Part shown: positions 11,600 to 22,799 of the stretch, one piece after another
Layout of the letters: each line of letters begins with the position of its first letter
Numbering within the stretch: the first letter of the stretch is position 1
Made by a program: the position numbers and the translations under genes
Assembly (NCBI GenBank): GCA_030704615.1
Contig: CM060731.1
Location: 37,200,001-37,264,000, forward strand
DNA length: 64,000 nucleotides
Direction: 5' to 3'
Source of the DNA: Takakia lepidozioides
Lineage: Eukaryota > Streptophyta > Takakiopsida > Takakiales > Takakiaceae
The notes under the pieces: generated by a model
Databases searched by the model: none
Told to the model about the DNA's origin: nothing
What the model saw: the letters and a program-made list of their open reading frames with translations, nothing else

Positions 11600-12140
11600 A
11601 AGATTCCACATTCAATGTACCTGATATACGCTACGGAGGGACAAGCACCACACATCAGTATATATAGCTACACTTCCAGCACTCTTACATCTGGTATTGG
11701 CAGTATGGAGTCACATGAACCGGATACATTGGAGTTGTCGCTTACCCAACTACCAGATCAGCCGTTCTGACTCTCACGACCTTCAACATCACGTTGACGC
11801 TCTCGAGACGATGGGCCACCAATGCGACGCGTACTTCCTCGTTTGGACCCCATACGACGGCAAGTGGAGCCTACTCGAAGTCTGATAATTCTGTTGGAGG
11901 TTGAGGCTTCGGACCGAGAGGGCAACAAAATCATGTTTGAAGGCAGCTTTGAAAATCAGAATGCTCAAATCACTGCGTGGTCCCAAGCTCAAGGTATTGG
12001 GCATTATCGATGGTTGTAGGGACCTATAAATCATTTGAGTCAAGAACGAAGAGCCGAATACTTGACAAATACATTTTGGATTTTCTCCAACTCTAAGCAA
12101 GTCCAAGATTTTACCACTCCTCGAGGAACTCGGCGCTAGA
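11600..12140 (+). pseudogene. Extra 3' ORF remnant after the chromodomain
   Basis: Downstream of the chromodomain stop and before the LTR there is a conserved region. In the sister copy (43,814-44,150) it is one open frame with EVEASDPDGNEIMFES and GPINHLSQERRAEYL. Here it is split by frameshifts and a TAG at 12,017-12,019. Conservation between the copies suggests it was translated, either as a pol tail or a separate ORF. I do not recognise the domain. Confidence 0.5.
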
Positions 12141-12147
12141 GGAGGGG

Positions 12148-12808
12148 TGATGTCACGGACATAGCCCAGAAGAACTTACCAGGAGTAAATACCAGAAGTT
12201 ACCAAGTTATCAAGTTACCAGAAGTTACCAAGTTATCAAGTTACCAGAAGTTACCATGATTTACCGTGATTTATCATAATCTACCATGATTTACCATTAC
12301 TTACCAAGTTACCGGGAGTTTACCAACTTACTAAGAGTAACTTGGGAAACTGCTCAAAAAGCTTCTTTTGGAGAAAACTTCTCCATCAAGATACCTCCTT
12401 TGTTTAAGGAAGCTTCTCCATTAAGAAACCTTTGTTTAATCTTGGAAACTTCTCCAGCAAGAAACCTCCATAGGGGAAGCTTCTTAGGGAAGCTTCTTAG
12501 TAGCCAGTATATATAGGAGGCGAGACTGGACACTCTTCAGTCTCGCCAACACCAGTTCAAGCTATTCTTGTTTCCAGTTCCCAATACTCTAGCCCAGTTT
12601 CTAGTATCTGGTATTCTAGTCCAGTTTCCAGCATTCCAATATTCAAGTCGTGTTCCAATATCTTGTACTCTTGTTCATTGTTATAAAGATCGTCTTGATT
12701 CCTATTTATTCATCGTGCATACGGCCACGCCAACCTTGACTTCTTGTCTAGTCTTGTACCTCTAGTCTGATTTCTTGTTTGTGTTCAGTCATGTTCTTGT
12801 CTTTGATA
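12148..12808 (+). repeat. 3' LTR of chromodomain gypsy copy 1
   Basis: Begins TGATGTCACGGAC directly after a purine tract (gaggagggg). Ends TTTGATA, where the sister LTR has CTTGACA. It aligns with 44,152-44,768 along its length. The U3 part has short tandem AGTTACC/AAGTTATC repeats (12,190-12,310). A TATATATA box lies near 12,508, with GGCGAGACTGGACACTC just downstream. The sister copy lacks part of the AGTTACC array. Confidence 0.85.
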
Positions 12809-13700
12809 CTTTGCATATGTGATCTAAACATACTTATGCACATGTGGACTAAATATGAGCTTGAACCAAGTTGATTCAATGGGTCATTCTAGTGTTGAAC
12901 GCAGCTACGTGTCGTAGAGACGGAAAATTACATTTCGTCTGCACATGATTTTTTTTTTATTCCATTTTCAAGCCATATACTTAATGATAGCATATGCAAT
13001 GTGCGTGCAAAAATTGGGAGTAAACAAAAGTCATTTGAACCCATAACCAGATTTTGTTCTTTGATTCACTCCAAAGTTGAGTTATTTTCAACTTCATGCA
13101 CTCTTTATAGAGAGTTCTGCAAAAGTGACCCTAGAAACAAACTTATTTTTTTTCCATTTTGTTTTGTCCAATTTTTTGCATGGATGTAGTGGTGCAAAGC
13201 CCGATGTTACAAAACAAAATAGAGCTAAAAATAAAATCATTACGCCCCTCAAAACCGCAATCATATATTTTTTAAATACAAATATTTATTTTAAATTCAT
13301 TTAAATTCAACTTAATTCAAAATTGGTGCAAGGGTGAGTGCGTCGTTGATGAGGCAAATGTTTTTTTGTTTATGTTGGATCTTTGTACAGGTGTTGCACG
13401 CATATTTAAGCACATGTAGGAAAAACTGAAGTTTGAGCCACATCCGTTTGATGGGTGCAATGGCATGAGAGGATTTTATTTCACATTAATAAACAAAAAT
13501 TGGTTGATAGGGTGAATGCGTCATTGGGGGGGGAAATGATTTTGTTTGGGTTTGAAACTTCGCATGCGAGTAAGTTGCGCACATACTTGTAATTATTAAA
13601 TGACATATTTGATGCACGCACACATTGAAGGTTGTTGTTTGCATTTCGCTTATAATGAGTTGTATGGTTGCAAGGACACATTATAATATATATCTCTATG
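12809..13700. other. No gene; AT-rich CACTA interior
   Basis: AT-rich sequence between the gypsy LTR and the first transposase exon. No reliable coding region. It presumably belongs to the interrupted CACTA element. Confidence 0.4.
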
Positions 13701-13737
13701 TTCATTTGTTCGTATCAGGACTTTGTCCATCCCTTCC

Positions 13738-14360
13738 TGGTCCTTTCTCTTGGCATCGCATCCGAAAACAACCCCAAGTACATCAGGCGGGAGCCGTGGG
13801 CAAGACGTCGCCCCCACGGTACCGGACGATGATGACTATGACAGTGATAGTGACAGTGACAACAACAATGAGCATGGAATTAACCAGGAGGATGTGCAAG
13901 CCATGGAGGATATCTTAATGCATCATGTGGGCGCTGATGCATCCCATGGAGAGGGAACCCGACCAATCGATGATCCTGAAATGACCCCCTCAAATGACAT
14001 GGAGAGGGATGCGAGAACTCCCTTGTACGAAGGGGCGAAAGTGAGTCGACTTTCAACAATCTTATTTTTGCTCAATCGTCAAATTGATTTGATATAAGTA
14101 ATGTTGGGATATATGCCATAATGCAAACTATTGTAGACTATATCCTTGCTCTACACTTGAAACCCCAAATGCCACGGTCGCGGAAAGCGGCGCGCGAAGT
14201 CTTGGACTCTGTGGGGGTGGGCTATAAGATTTTTCATGCATGTCCATGTGATAAAACCCTATATTACGGAGAGGATTCGCATCTCACCAAGTGCCCAAAG
14301 TGCAAGAAAGACCGATATCGGGATGATGTCCAAGGGAAAAAAGTACCACGCAAGGTATAA
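13738..14360 (+). pseudogene. CACTA TNP2 transposase, N-terminal exons
   Basis: Two coding pieces. The first (13,738-14,045) has an acidic Asp/Ser run and ends in TPLYEGAK, the usual TNP2 lead-in, with a donor-like GTGAGT right after it. The second (about 14,160-14,355) carries the zinc-binding part of the family: Y-x-I-F-H-A-C-P-C then LTKCPKCKKDRY and KVPRKV before another donor. TNP2 transposases cut and paste CACTA elements by recognising their termini. Confidence 0.75.
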
Positions 14361-14719
14361 GCGTCATTCTCCCTCGCATGGAAATTACTTTCTTTAATTT
14401 TCTCAATGCATGTAAAGTGTATTCCACAAAGTTTAGGGTTTAGAGAGTAGTACTCATGCAAGATCTGATTGTGGTTTTGGAAGGAGTGAGTGAGGAGTGG
14501 AAAGAGCGACGTTCGGTTTTGACCATTCACGCCCAAATGAGGGAGATGCTACATAAAGGGAAAGACATAAGGGTGTTGTATTATGTGTGCTAATGGGATG
14601 ATTACATGTGGGGGACGTGGGGTATTTCATCCTATAAAATGCATTACTTTCCAATCGTCCCGCAATTGAGGGCATAGTACCGAAGCCCCGAATTGGCCAG
14701 ACTCATGAGATGACACGCC

Positions 14720-15710
14720 TTGCATCGGAGCCCCCCGGGAGAGGTGTGTGGGCCACAAGATTCACAAGCATGGAGGCATATTGAAGAGATGTGGTCTTTT
14801 CTCTTGGAGGACCCACGACATGTCCACATCAGCTTCTTCTCGGATGGGGTCAACCCATTTTCTGTCCAGTCATGTAGTCATTCCACTTGGCCAGTGACCA
14901 TGGTGAATTACAACATCCCTCCGTATCTTTCAATTAAAAAAGACCATATCACGTTGGTTACCATTATGTCAGGTGAGTGTACTCATTTCATGTTTATTAT
15001 TGCCTTGGACTTTACAATAAACTTCTGATCTCTGACACAATTCGGATGCAAGATTGATGAGTGACATAATCATGGAGTAAGACGTGTAATTCATTTTATA
15101 GTATAATTTGCATATTGGTGGAGCATTGAAACAATGATGTGAATGTCTCATAGGGAAAAAAACAAGTGGCAAATATGGACACGTACTTGTGACCTCTAGT
15201 TGAACTTAAGGAGCTATGGAGGGGGGTCCCGGCATTAGATGCTTTACTTGACCCTATGGCCGAACAATCTTTTCAGATGAGAGGCATATTGCTTTGGACA
15301 ATGCATGATTATCCAGGTATATTATGTTCCCCATGAACAACCCGCGTACGTTCACTTGTCAATGCCGGATAATATCGATGAGGATTGGGATTGATTGAAG
15401 TAGTGGCGACAGTTTTGTGCACCGTAGTGGGGTAGATGACATTATGGGCCATGCACATGACAACTTTTTGTCTTTGCTAATGTGGCGGGATGTATAGTAC
15501 ATGACTAACTGTTTGTTCGGGGCTAAGCACCAAAGGGTACCATGCATGCTTGCATTGTGGCGATGATCTTGATGCACATAGCTTCCGCCATCTTCACAAG
15601 ATGGTGTATCCCAACTACCGCAAATTTCTTCCTATGAGCCATCGATGGAGAAGAAGAGAGAAACGCTTGTTTACCGATAATGAACGGGGCCGACAATCGA
15701 AGCCTCTTCT
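14720..15710 (+). pseudogene. CACTA TNP2 transposase core exons
   Basis: The exon at 14,740-14,971 holds the core signature: DSQAWRHIEEMW, LEDPRHVHI, FFSDGVNPFS, STWPVTMVNYNIPPYL, then a GTGAGT donor. The next piece (15,162-15,316) reads GKKQVANMDTYL, an in-frame TGA, then LKELWRGV and LLWTMHDYPG. The last (15,545-15,710) reads HCGDDLDAH, YRKFLPMSHRWRR and NERGRQSKP. At about 15,700 the plus-strand frame stops matching the family and the next part of the protein is on the other strand. Confidence 0.75.
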
Positions 15711-16282
15711 ACTAAGTGCACTACCAAGTGCACTCGGATGTCAAAGAAGGAGGGGGGAAGGTGCATCTTCATCATACACAATACCTCCACCGCCTCCTTC
15801 TTCATGCGTGGAAAATCCGTTTCCTCCAACTCTTTAGAGCAAATCCATCAGAATAAGCCTCCCAATCTATAGATTGTCTCACGAACCTCGGGAGTCAATG
15901 TCCCACGTACTGCAATGGACAAGATGTCTTACAATAGATTGTGGTAGTCATGAGACTTCAAACCATGGACCCCGTCTTCTTCGCTGAACTTCGTACAGAG
16001 GGATGACCCATAACCAGTTGGTGTTCGGACAGCACTTATGGTGGCTATCACTTTCTTGTATTCCTCCTTTGTTCATTGCCAAGGTACGTGCCTATACTTC
16101 CACCGTACAACACCCTTTGGGTCCACACCATTTTGTTCGGCCCATAGATGGCGCATGTGACCCTGCTCCTCAAGCTCATTTCTAACACTGAGAAAATCTC
16201 CTTTTGCAGCCACTCCCTTCTTTGCCGGCGTGCCATGAAGAACCCAAAAAAGGGACAAGCAAACATTCTTCTCAATATGCAT
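15700..16282 (-). pseudogene. Inverted internal segment of the CACTA transposase (TNP2 end and DUF4218 start)
   Basis: The minus strand reads the next part of the same protein. MHIEKNVCLSLF comes at 16,282 downward, then GLKSHDYHNLL, then an L-x-x-VR motif, then SKELEE, then PPSFFDIRVHLVVHLVEEA and IVGPVHYR near 15,700. These are TNP2-tail and DUF4218 signatures in correct order, but opposite in strand to both flanks. At least two stops are present. An internal inversion of about 580 bp after insertion explains it. Confidence 0.75.
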
Positions 16283-16589
16283 GGGATCTAGAAGATGGCG
16301 AATCTTCAGGTCCTACATATATCCCCACCCACAAATACTTGCACAATTTTTTTTACGTGAAAGTGACAATGCAACGCATACCAAATGTGCAATATCACAT
16401 GCATGCATAGAGATATTGACGGTGTTTTTGTGGAATATGTACTGCCCAATATGACAACTCGTAGAAGATTGAAAATCGTTTCATGCCGGACACGTCCACT
16501 TCACCGTCCGTGCCCGCATGGGCCTCCTTCCATCGGTCCTCCCAAAAATTGCCCGGACGGTGTCATAGGGGGGGGGACATACTTCCTCT

Positions 16590-17165
16590 TTGTCATCTAT
16601 GTTCTATTGCATGGAGTACATGGCAAGGGTGGATGAGGAAGCCCCTTGGATGTGGAAGGAAGAGGAGGATGCACGAACCAAAGACATCGTTTTGCCCAAA
16701 ACATCGAAGAGGGTAAAATTGCCGACCTTGGTGATTGAGCAAGTGCATGACTTCATACTGAAGAACACCCCATCCATACATGAGTGGGAGACAAAATACA
16801 ATAATCTTGTTCAGCAACGAGAGGAGGAGACGCTTTCATGGAGGCGGAACCATCCAAGGCCGGTTACTAGACGCCCACGACGAGGAGCGGGCCGCAGGAA
16901 TGTTCCTTCACAAAATTTGCCCATGGAATTGCAGCCTCTAAGTTCATTCCAACAGTGGCTTCGGACTTCAGTTTATGATGCCGTTGCTCAAGGAGAGGTG
17001 GTTCAAATTTGGTGCAAGACATTGCAAGGGCCCCCTCCCAATTCGCAACCTCATACACGGCGGTTTGGGTTCACGGTCGTCATTTCCGCATTCGTGCTCT
17101 TGACATGAAGCGCAAAACAACCTTTGATTCTGGCTTGTGTGCCATATATTGGCAAAACTCCGTGT
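16590..17165 (+). pseudogene. CACTA transposase downstream part (post-DUF4218), frameshifted
   Basis: The plus strand resumes the family order: YMARVDEEAPWMWKEE, a VIEQVHDFILKNTPSIHEWE stretch typical after DUF4218, then FQQWLRTSV and a GP-rich segment. After a frameshift near 17,050 the reading continues as YTAVWVHGRHFRIRALDMKR, the usual NG-x-RF block ahead of DUF4216. Acidic and basic low-complexity sequence separates the motifs. Confidence 0.6.
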
Positions 17166-17191
17166 GGGGCAAGGGAGATACATGACTTGCT

Positions 17192-17827
17192 ATGAGCAAA
17201 CTTGAGTACATTCGAGAGCTTGAGAGCATACTCCAACTTCAGTATACAAGGTACCGGCCTCTTCTCTTCAAGGGAAGGTGGTTCCAACCACATCTTGTAG
17301 GGCCCTCCGCAACACTAGTGCAAGATGATTGTGGTTTCATGCGCGTCAATGCAGATAGACTCAACCTTACTCATCGTCCCTCCGATGAGCCTTATTCACG
17401 GCCTTCAGACATGGAGCAAGTTTTCTTCTCCGATGATAAAACAAGAGAGGGGAATTGGAAGGTGGTCGTGCATGCTCAGCCAAGAGGAAGACGTATCTAT
17501 CATGGTCTCAGATCTCCATGGGGTGAGGCAATTGCGGTGGACGGAGAGACTGGTCATAATGATGCTGATGATGGAGGTTGGGTAGAGGGGGTAGAAGATG
17601 ACGATGACGCCCCGGAAAATGCATCCCAGACCCTATATGATGAAGCTCTAGAAGATACGGATGTTGGAGAAGGAGACGAAGACGCGGCCATTGACAACGA
17701 GGTGGAGGATGATTCGGAGGTGCCTTTTGAGGGCCGGGCCATTTATGATGATGACTCCGATGACCAAGAAGACTTGCAGCTTGATAAGGATGAAGAAGCT
17801 CCGGATGATGATGTTCAAGTTGATTAG
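17192..17827 (+). CDS. DUF4216-type C-terminal module of the CACTA ORF with acidic tail
   Basis: The frame of 211 residues begins with YIRELESILQLQYTRYRPLL and FKGRWFQP, the core of DUF4216. It continues with a D-x-G-F-x-x-VN segment and MEQVFFSDD...GNWKVVV. The last 85 residues are almost entirely Asp/Glu. DUF4216 modules sit at the C terminus of CACTA transposase polyproteins; their function is unknown. The start is probably an exon continuation rather than a true initiator. Confidence 0.75.
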   Translation: MSKLEYIRELESILQLQYTRYRPLLFKGRWFQPHLVGPSATLVQDDCGFMRVNADRLNLTHRPSDEPYSRPSDMEQVFFSDDKTREGNWKVVVHAQPRGRRIYHGLRSPWGEAIAVDGETGHNDADDGGWVEGVEDDDDAPENASQTLYDEALEDTDVGEGDEDAAIDNEVEDDSEVPFEGRAIYDDDSDDQEDLQLDKDEEAPDDDVQVD

Positions 17828-18112
17828 ACACAAAATCAAAGCTACATAACAATTCTCGCACCGAACTGTACCCATCCCTTCGATTGATTATACATGTACA
17901 TGCATATTATAGCTTATTTCTACGATTGATCAAATATGGCTGTGGCTGGTGGTCTTTCAAGAAAGAAGGCAGAGGCATTGAATATGTTGGAGCAACACAT
18001 ATAGATGTGGTATCAAGAGAATTATCAAAATGAATGTCACAATCTACAAGAAGGTCCACAATAACAAGCTAAATCATAAAGAAAAACAAACACCCTACCC
18101 CAGTACCATATG

Positions 18113-19018
18113 GAAAAAAAAAAAAAAAAAAAAAAAAACTAAGAACCCGCAAAGGCCCTAAACCTAAACCTAGAAAGCCCTGCCGTCGCTTCCTACGACC
18201 CCCTCTCGTCGCAAACTGCGATGCATTTTTTTATTAATTTATGGCGCTTATATTTATGACCAGCATAGTGTATCTACGTGGTTTTGTGGAGGGAAAGAAT
18301 GTGAATTAAATATGATGCAAGAGAGGCCAATATACAATTGGTCTACATGAACATCACTAATCGCTTCAGTCGTTAGTGTCATCCATTGATTGTACTTCGA
18401 CCGGGCCTGACGTGGTCAAGAATTTTCAAACCCCCAAAAAACATCTAGGAAGGACATATAGGGATCAGGCATCCACTCAGTTATGTTCTCGGTCATCACA
18501 TAGGAACAAAAAAAAGAAGTTGAAGACCAGCGGAAACGGCGACGGCAAGCCGTCGCAAACTGCGACCTATTTTTTTTTGTTTTGAAAGAATAGGGCAGCC
18601 CCTGTTTGCGACGTCCGGCCATCGCCAAGGCCTTTTGCCATTCATGCCACCATGCGACGGCCTGGCGTCGCAAATTAAGGGCTGCGATGAAAGAAAGGGC
18701 AAGAAAGGGCTGCCTTTTTCCGCTGGCGACGGCCGGCCGGCCGGCCATCACCGGAAAGGGTTGCCTTCTGCCCTTCGGGGGGAGACGCGTGGGCGTCGCA
18801 CGGAAGTACTACCTTCTGCCCTTCATCCGCCTGTGTGACGGCCGGGCGTCGCCACCTGGCCCCAGCGCCAAGTGGCGACCAGCAGGGTTTGTTTGCGACG
18901 GCCCGACGTCGCAAAAAGGCGCCGCGGGGTGGGCGTCGCACGTTCGGCGTCGCATGGGGCGTGGGGGTACGGCCGGCATCACAAACCAACCCCCCCCCCC
19001 CCCCCATTCGCTGTAGTG
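18113..19018. repeat. CACTA right subterminal zone and terminus
   Basis: An A run (18,114-18,139) precedes many GCGACGGC/GTCGCA modules. Among them are a CGGCCGGCCGGCCGGCC palindrome (18,732-18,748) and pairs such as GCGACGGCC...GGCGTCGCA. The zone closes with a C run and CGCTGTAGTG. It is the inverted counterpart of 5,180-5,470. Confidence 0.8.
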
Positions 19019-19019
19019 G

Positions 19020-20010
19020 TGAAACCAGATTCAGCTGACTTGAAAGACGAAGATGAGGAGAAAAAATGTGGCGGTTCATAGAAAGATCATTGGGTTATTC
19101 AATATTTGATAAAGTTGCGTGATGAAATGCAAGACACATCTGCCGCTCCACCAAAACAAGGTGAGTACCGGTACATTACGTGCCATATACCTTGCGATGT
19201 GAATGAATCTTGGGCTTATGTGTCTCTTGAGTCTAAGATACAAATATGTAGGACCAAACAGATTATGTCATGGATAATGTGTTGATATGCTGAAGATATC
19301 ATTTGCAGTGCCCACAATGCTTGCTGAGGATGCTTTCTTAGAGTTTCTACAACATGGAATGCTAAGAGTAGATAAGAAATTATCTAGTGATGCAATACAA
19401 CTGAGCTTCTTACATGTAGGAGCTCACGTACATGGCTACCTAACACACGAGGGCGACAATTAGGGCTCTTCTTTGATTGTTCACGTTTGATTTCCAACAC
19501 GCTTCCATCCACAGGGCCAATTTATTAGTAGATGGATGATAAATAAATAATGACTCCTTATGCTAGCCTCACAACCGGCCGGTGGTGTGCCAAATTGGTG
19601 ACCTCCCTAACGTTATTCGAGTATGTAATCGGGAATTTGGGAATTGAAAAGCTTGGTGTTTTGCTATGTTTGTTGGGTCAATGATGGCAAACCAACGGAC
19701 CCACGATGGTGGCCTCGACAAGGATGACTACGCAGTGTCGCATGTAGAGGCGTCCTATGAAGCCCGCAAACCAACGTCTTCACATGGATTGCGGTGGGGC
19801 CCTTCTCTTAGAGTCACTGAGACACCACTAAATCACGTTTCGACAGCGAGATGAGGCAGCGACAACATAGCCACAAGGCAACGGCGACGAAGGACGGCGG
19901 AGTCAAGCGACAGCACCCGAGCGAACAAGAGAGTCGACATAGCAATGTCAACAACCCTGTTAGCATCTAGGGACAGGAAGACGCTCTCACACACGTACTA
20001 GAAAATAGTG
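19020..20010. other. No gene recognised
   Basis: A short frame just outside the CACTA end (about 19,030-19,160) is acidic, then reads HWVIQYLIKLRDEMQ ahead of a GTGAGT donor. It could be one exon of an interrupted gene or another transposon. Nothing else is supported. Confidence 0.3.
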
Positions 20011-20015
20011 TCTGC

Positions 20016-20453
20016 GTGCAATCCACAGTGTCAAGGTCATATTCTCCTTCAGCAGTAGCAGCAACGTTTATCCTCACCCCAACCCCACTAGCAGGAAGCC
20101 CCAGTGGTGGTGACAGACAGTGGTTTGTCACAACACTAGTCAGAACGCATTTGTCTGTCTCAACACAGTCCCAACACCACCTTTCTGGCTGCGCTCGGAG
20201 TCCCACAAAAGTCACCTCACCACCGGGTTCTCCACCTCACTCAAGACAACGGATCCATGCTCACCCTCCTTCTGTCCTTGGACCTTTCATTTTGTCAATT
20301 CCTCCAATTGCGCCACCTCCTCCCACGGCTCCATCCCTTCCACAACCACCAGTTGTTCTTACTACCGAATGTATTCCTTGCTTGGCTTGTGGTCACATTT
20401 TCGTCCAAATTACAGGTTTGGCTCGCCATCAACGCAATTGCAAATTTGCATAA
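20016..20453 (+). CDS. Proline-rich ORF ending in a CCHC/C2HC-like finger
   Basis: This open frame of 145 residues is Ser/Pro/Thr-rich. It ends with CLACGHIFVQITGLARHQRNC, which spaces two Cys, a His and a Cys like a small zinc finger. Such fingers occur near the N terminus of some non-LTR retrotransposon ORFs, and LINE tails exist elsewhere in this window. No other LINE domain follows, so the assignment is tentative and the ORF may be fortuitous. Confidence 0.25.
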   Translation: MQSTVSRSYSPSAVAATFILTPTPLAGSPSGGDRQWFVTTLVRTHLSVSTQSQHHLSGCARSPTKVTSPPGSPPHSRQRIHAHPPSVLGPFILSIPPIAPPPPTAPSLPQPPVVLTTECIPCLACGHIFVQITGLARHQRNCKFA

Positions 20454-20499
20454 CTTTCGGCAAGCGAGCCATGAAGGTTCTTTTCTGGCCACTCCCCTC

Positions 20500-22790
20500 A
20501 GTGTTTTGTAGGCTCCCCCTCTATCCACTGCATGGATGTGGCTATCCTCATTGGATGTACTTGGAGCTTTTCATTTGAGATTGTCCTGTCCCTGCCTCTA
20601 TTATTTTGTACAAGGTTTCATGTTTTTGGCAGATGCTATTCGTCTTCTAATAACAACCAGCTATAAAAGGACAAGTATACCCTTAAAAACCACCACAATT
20701 GAAGTGTGGATTAAGAGCACAATTTTCGTTAAAAACGCATGTGTAATGTGCATTTTATTTTTATTTTTATTTTTTGCGAATTAAACATTATGTAGCATTG
20801 TGCATAAAATTCTTGATAAATGTTTTCTATGGAACGAAAACCTCAATATTTCAAAATCTAGATTTATAATAAAAGAATTCAACAAACTTTCTAAACTAAA
20901 AATATAACATATTAAGTGATATACTAAATTTGACTATATTATAAAATAAAATTTAAATGCAACACATTGTTGAAAATAACAAAAATTTATTAACAGTAAA
21001 AATAAATGAAATATTTCTATCATGATATTATTGCATCACTCTAATTTTAATCAATACACAATGAAAGAATCATTGTTTAAATGGTGCAATATGACACTCG
21101 TACACTTGCAAAACACTACTCACATTCTGAGTGAGCTTCACTTCCACATAACATGAAGATATAAAATAGATCCCTTTGAACTTGCACTTCTCTAATTGGA
21201 ACTATAGTAGTTCCACTATTACAGTTTACTCTAGTCCTTAAAGGAATGGAATTGTTTTCAATATAAAAACTCATTATTTTTGAAGTGTCATGACTCATAA
21301 GTGTAAATGGAAGTGAGACATGTAAATCTCAACCTTGCAATCTTGTATAAAACTTGTTATAAATGATGTAGATTAAATTTGGAGTCATGAGGCCTTATAA
21401 ATTGGAAGATCGTAATATTTCAATATTTAAAAAATGGTTCTAAAATTTGGTTGTATATTGGAGTTGAAATATTACCACTAAATCTATTTCAATAAAATAA
21501 TTTTCAAGTAGAAGGGTGTTTAATATCATCTAAAGAACACAGTAGTAAAAGAAAAATCGTCTGAAAGCATTGATGTGCCCAAAAAGTTGTGCTTCAAGAT
21601 ATAATGAAACTTCTTACTTTTACAACACCTTACTTTTTAGGTCTTTACAGGGTTATCTATATATGATTTATGGGTTTATGATAGCAACATATTTAAAAAG
21701 ACTTGTAATTAATTTACATGGAAAGAAACGTTATGTGTGCATCATACAATACACTACAAACTAGATATATTGTCACCTCCACTAATTGATTTAAAAATGG
21801 TATAATTTTTTATTCTTGCTATCTACCAACTATATTTATAGATATTATTATACATGAATAGTACTTGTATATTTATTTGTGATTAAAATATTCATCTCAC
21901 GTAATAAGTTACAACCTTGCATAAATAGGAAGTATGGGTTATACTAAAATTTATAGTGTAGTAAACCCCCTTGTTTTTTGTTTTTTCCTTCCTTACAAGT
22001 GAAACAGTTTGATTCTACAGCTAAGTTACAATGAAAAAAATAAAAATTGTCAAGCAACACCAGCCTACCATAGCAGGGTTGCCATCCTGAGTGAATATTT
22101 AATATTTGATGAAAAATAAGGTTCACTCTTTTAGATGATAAGAAGTTGATCTTTGTTCCTTGGCGAAAAATGGATTTAAATGACCCAAAATAGCTGAAAA
22201 TAGAAATTATGGCTGAAAATGGTTTATTCAAAAAGCAAAATTCTGCCTTCATATTTTTTCAATTTTTTTGTTTTTTTAGGATTAGTTTTTGCAACCTTGT
22301 TGTGGTTCCACAGTACACATAACATTCTTTTAATGACCCCTCTCAATACTTTCATTCTAAGGAAATCATTTCATTAATTAACTTGGTAGAACGCCCTAAA
22401 ACCATCAACTTAAGCTATCTATATTATAATTTATGGATTTACTACAAAATTGTTTAAAAAAATCCTTATAGGAAGATAGTTTTGACGAGGAATGCATAAT
22501 TTTCATATTAGTATTCCAATTATGGGAATTACTATAATTTATGAAAGTGAAAAGTACTTCCAGACTTGACTTTGTCATTATATTATATAGTACTATAGAT
22601 TTTCCCATTTCCACACTATGTAAGTACTGACCTTTAACCCTTAAAGGCTCTTTCAACCCAAACTAGGGCGCTACCAATTTTTGCCCTATGTAATCTCCTT
22701 CTTCATGAAACCTGCCACGAAAAAAATCTAGTAGATAGTTCATCAAGTTATTGTCCTATCCAATGGTTGGATTTGGTGTTACTCTCATAC
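20500..22790. other. AT-rich, gene-free stretch
   Basis: Very AT-rich DNA with no plausible coding region. Short blocks (for example around 20,985-21,025) resemble sequence near 50,095-50,140, so parts are dispersed repeats. Confidence 0.5.
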
Positions 22791-22799
22791 ATAAGTCAC

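Larger units (their letters stand above)
9235..12808 (+). mobile_element. 5'-truncated chromodomain Ty3/gypsy element (copy 1)
   Basis: A gypsy element starting inside the reverse transcriptase and running through RNase H, integrase, a chromodomain, a small 3' ORF and a 3' LTR. No 5' LTR, gag or protease is present. A second copy of the family lies at 41.8-44.8 kb, over 85% alike by eye in the integrase. The integrase and chromodomain resemble the Tf1/Tcn1-like chromoviruses known from fungi and non-seed plants. The element is nested in the CACTA transposon. Stops and frameshifts show it is dead. Confidence 0.9.
5180..19018 (+). mobile_element. CACTA (En/Spm-like) DNA transposon with nested insertions
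   Basis: The right end reads ...CGCTGTAGTG at 19,018, the complement of a CACTACAGCG terminus. Subterminal zones at both ends are packed with short GCGACGGC/GTCGCA modules in many orientations. The stretch 5,390-5,470 is a diverged reverse complement of 18,130-18,220, including the ctttctgggtttaggg and ggttcttag blocks. Between them lie TNP2-type transposase exons and a DUF4216-type frame on the plus strand. The unit is about 13.8 kb. Part of that is a nested gypsy element (9.2-12.8 kb) and a foldback arm (8.0-9.2 kb). I did not find the left terminal CACTA, so the left border is approximate. Confidence 0.75.

Noticed and set aside
17508-17861. His/Leu/Pro-rich minus-strand ORF
   Set aside because: It is the antisense shadow of the acidic (GAY-codon) tail of the DUF4216 frame.
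18606-19079. Arg/Gly/Ala-rich ORFs in all frames
   Set aside because: They are produced by the GC-rich CACTA subterminal repeats and are not genes.
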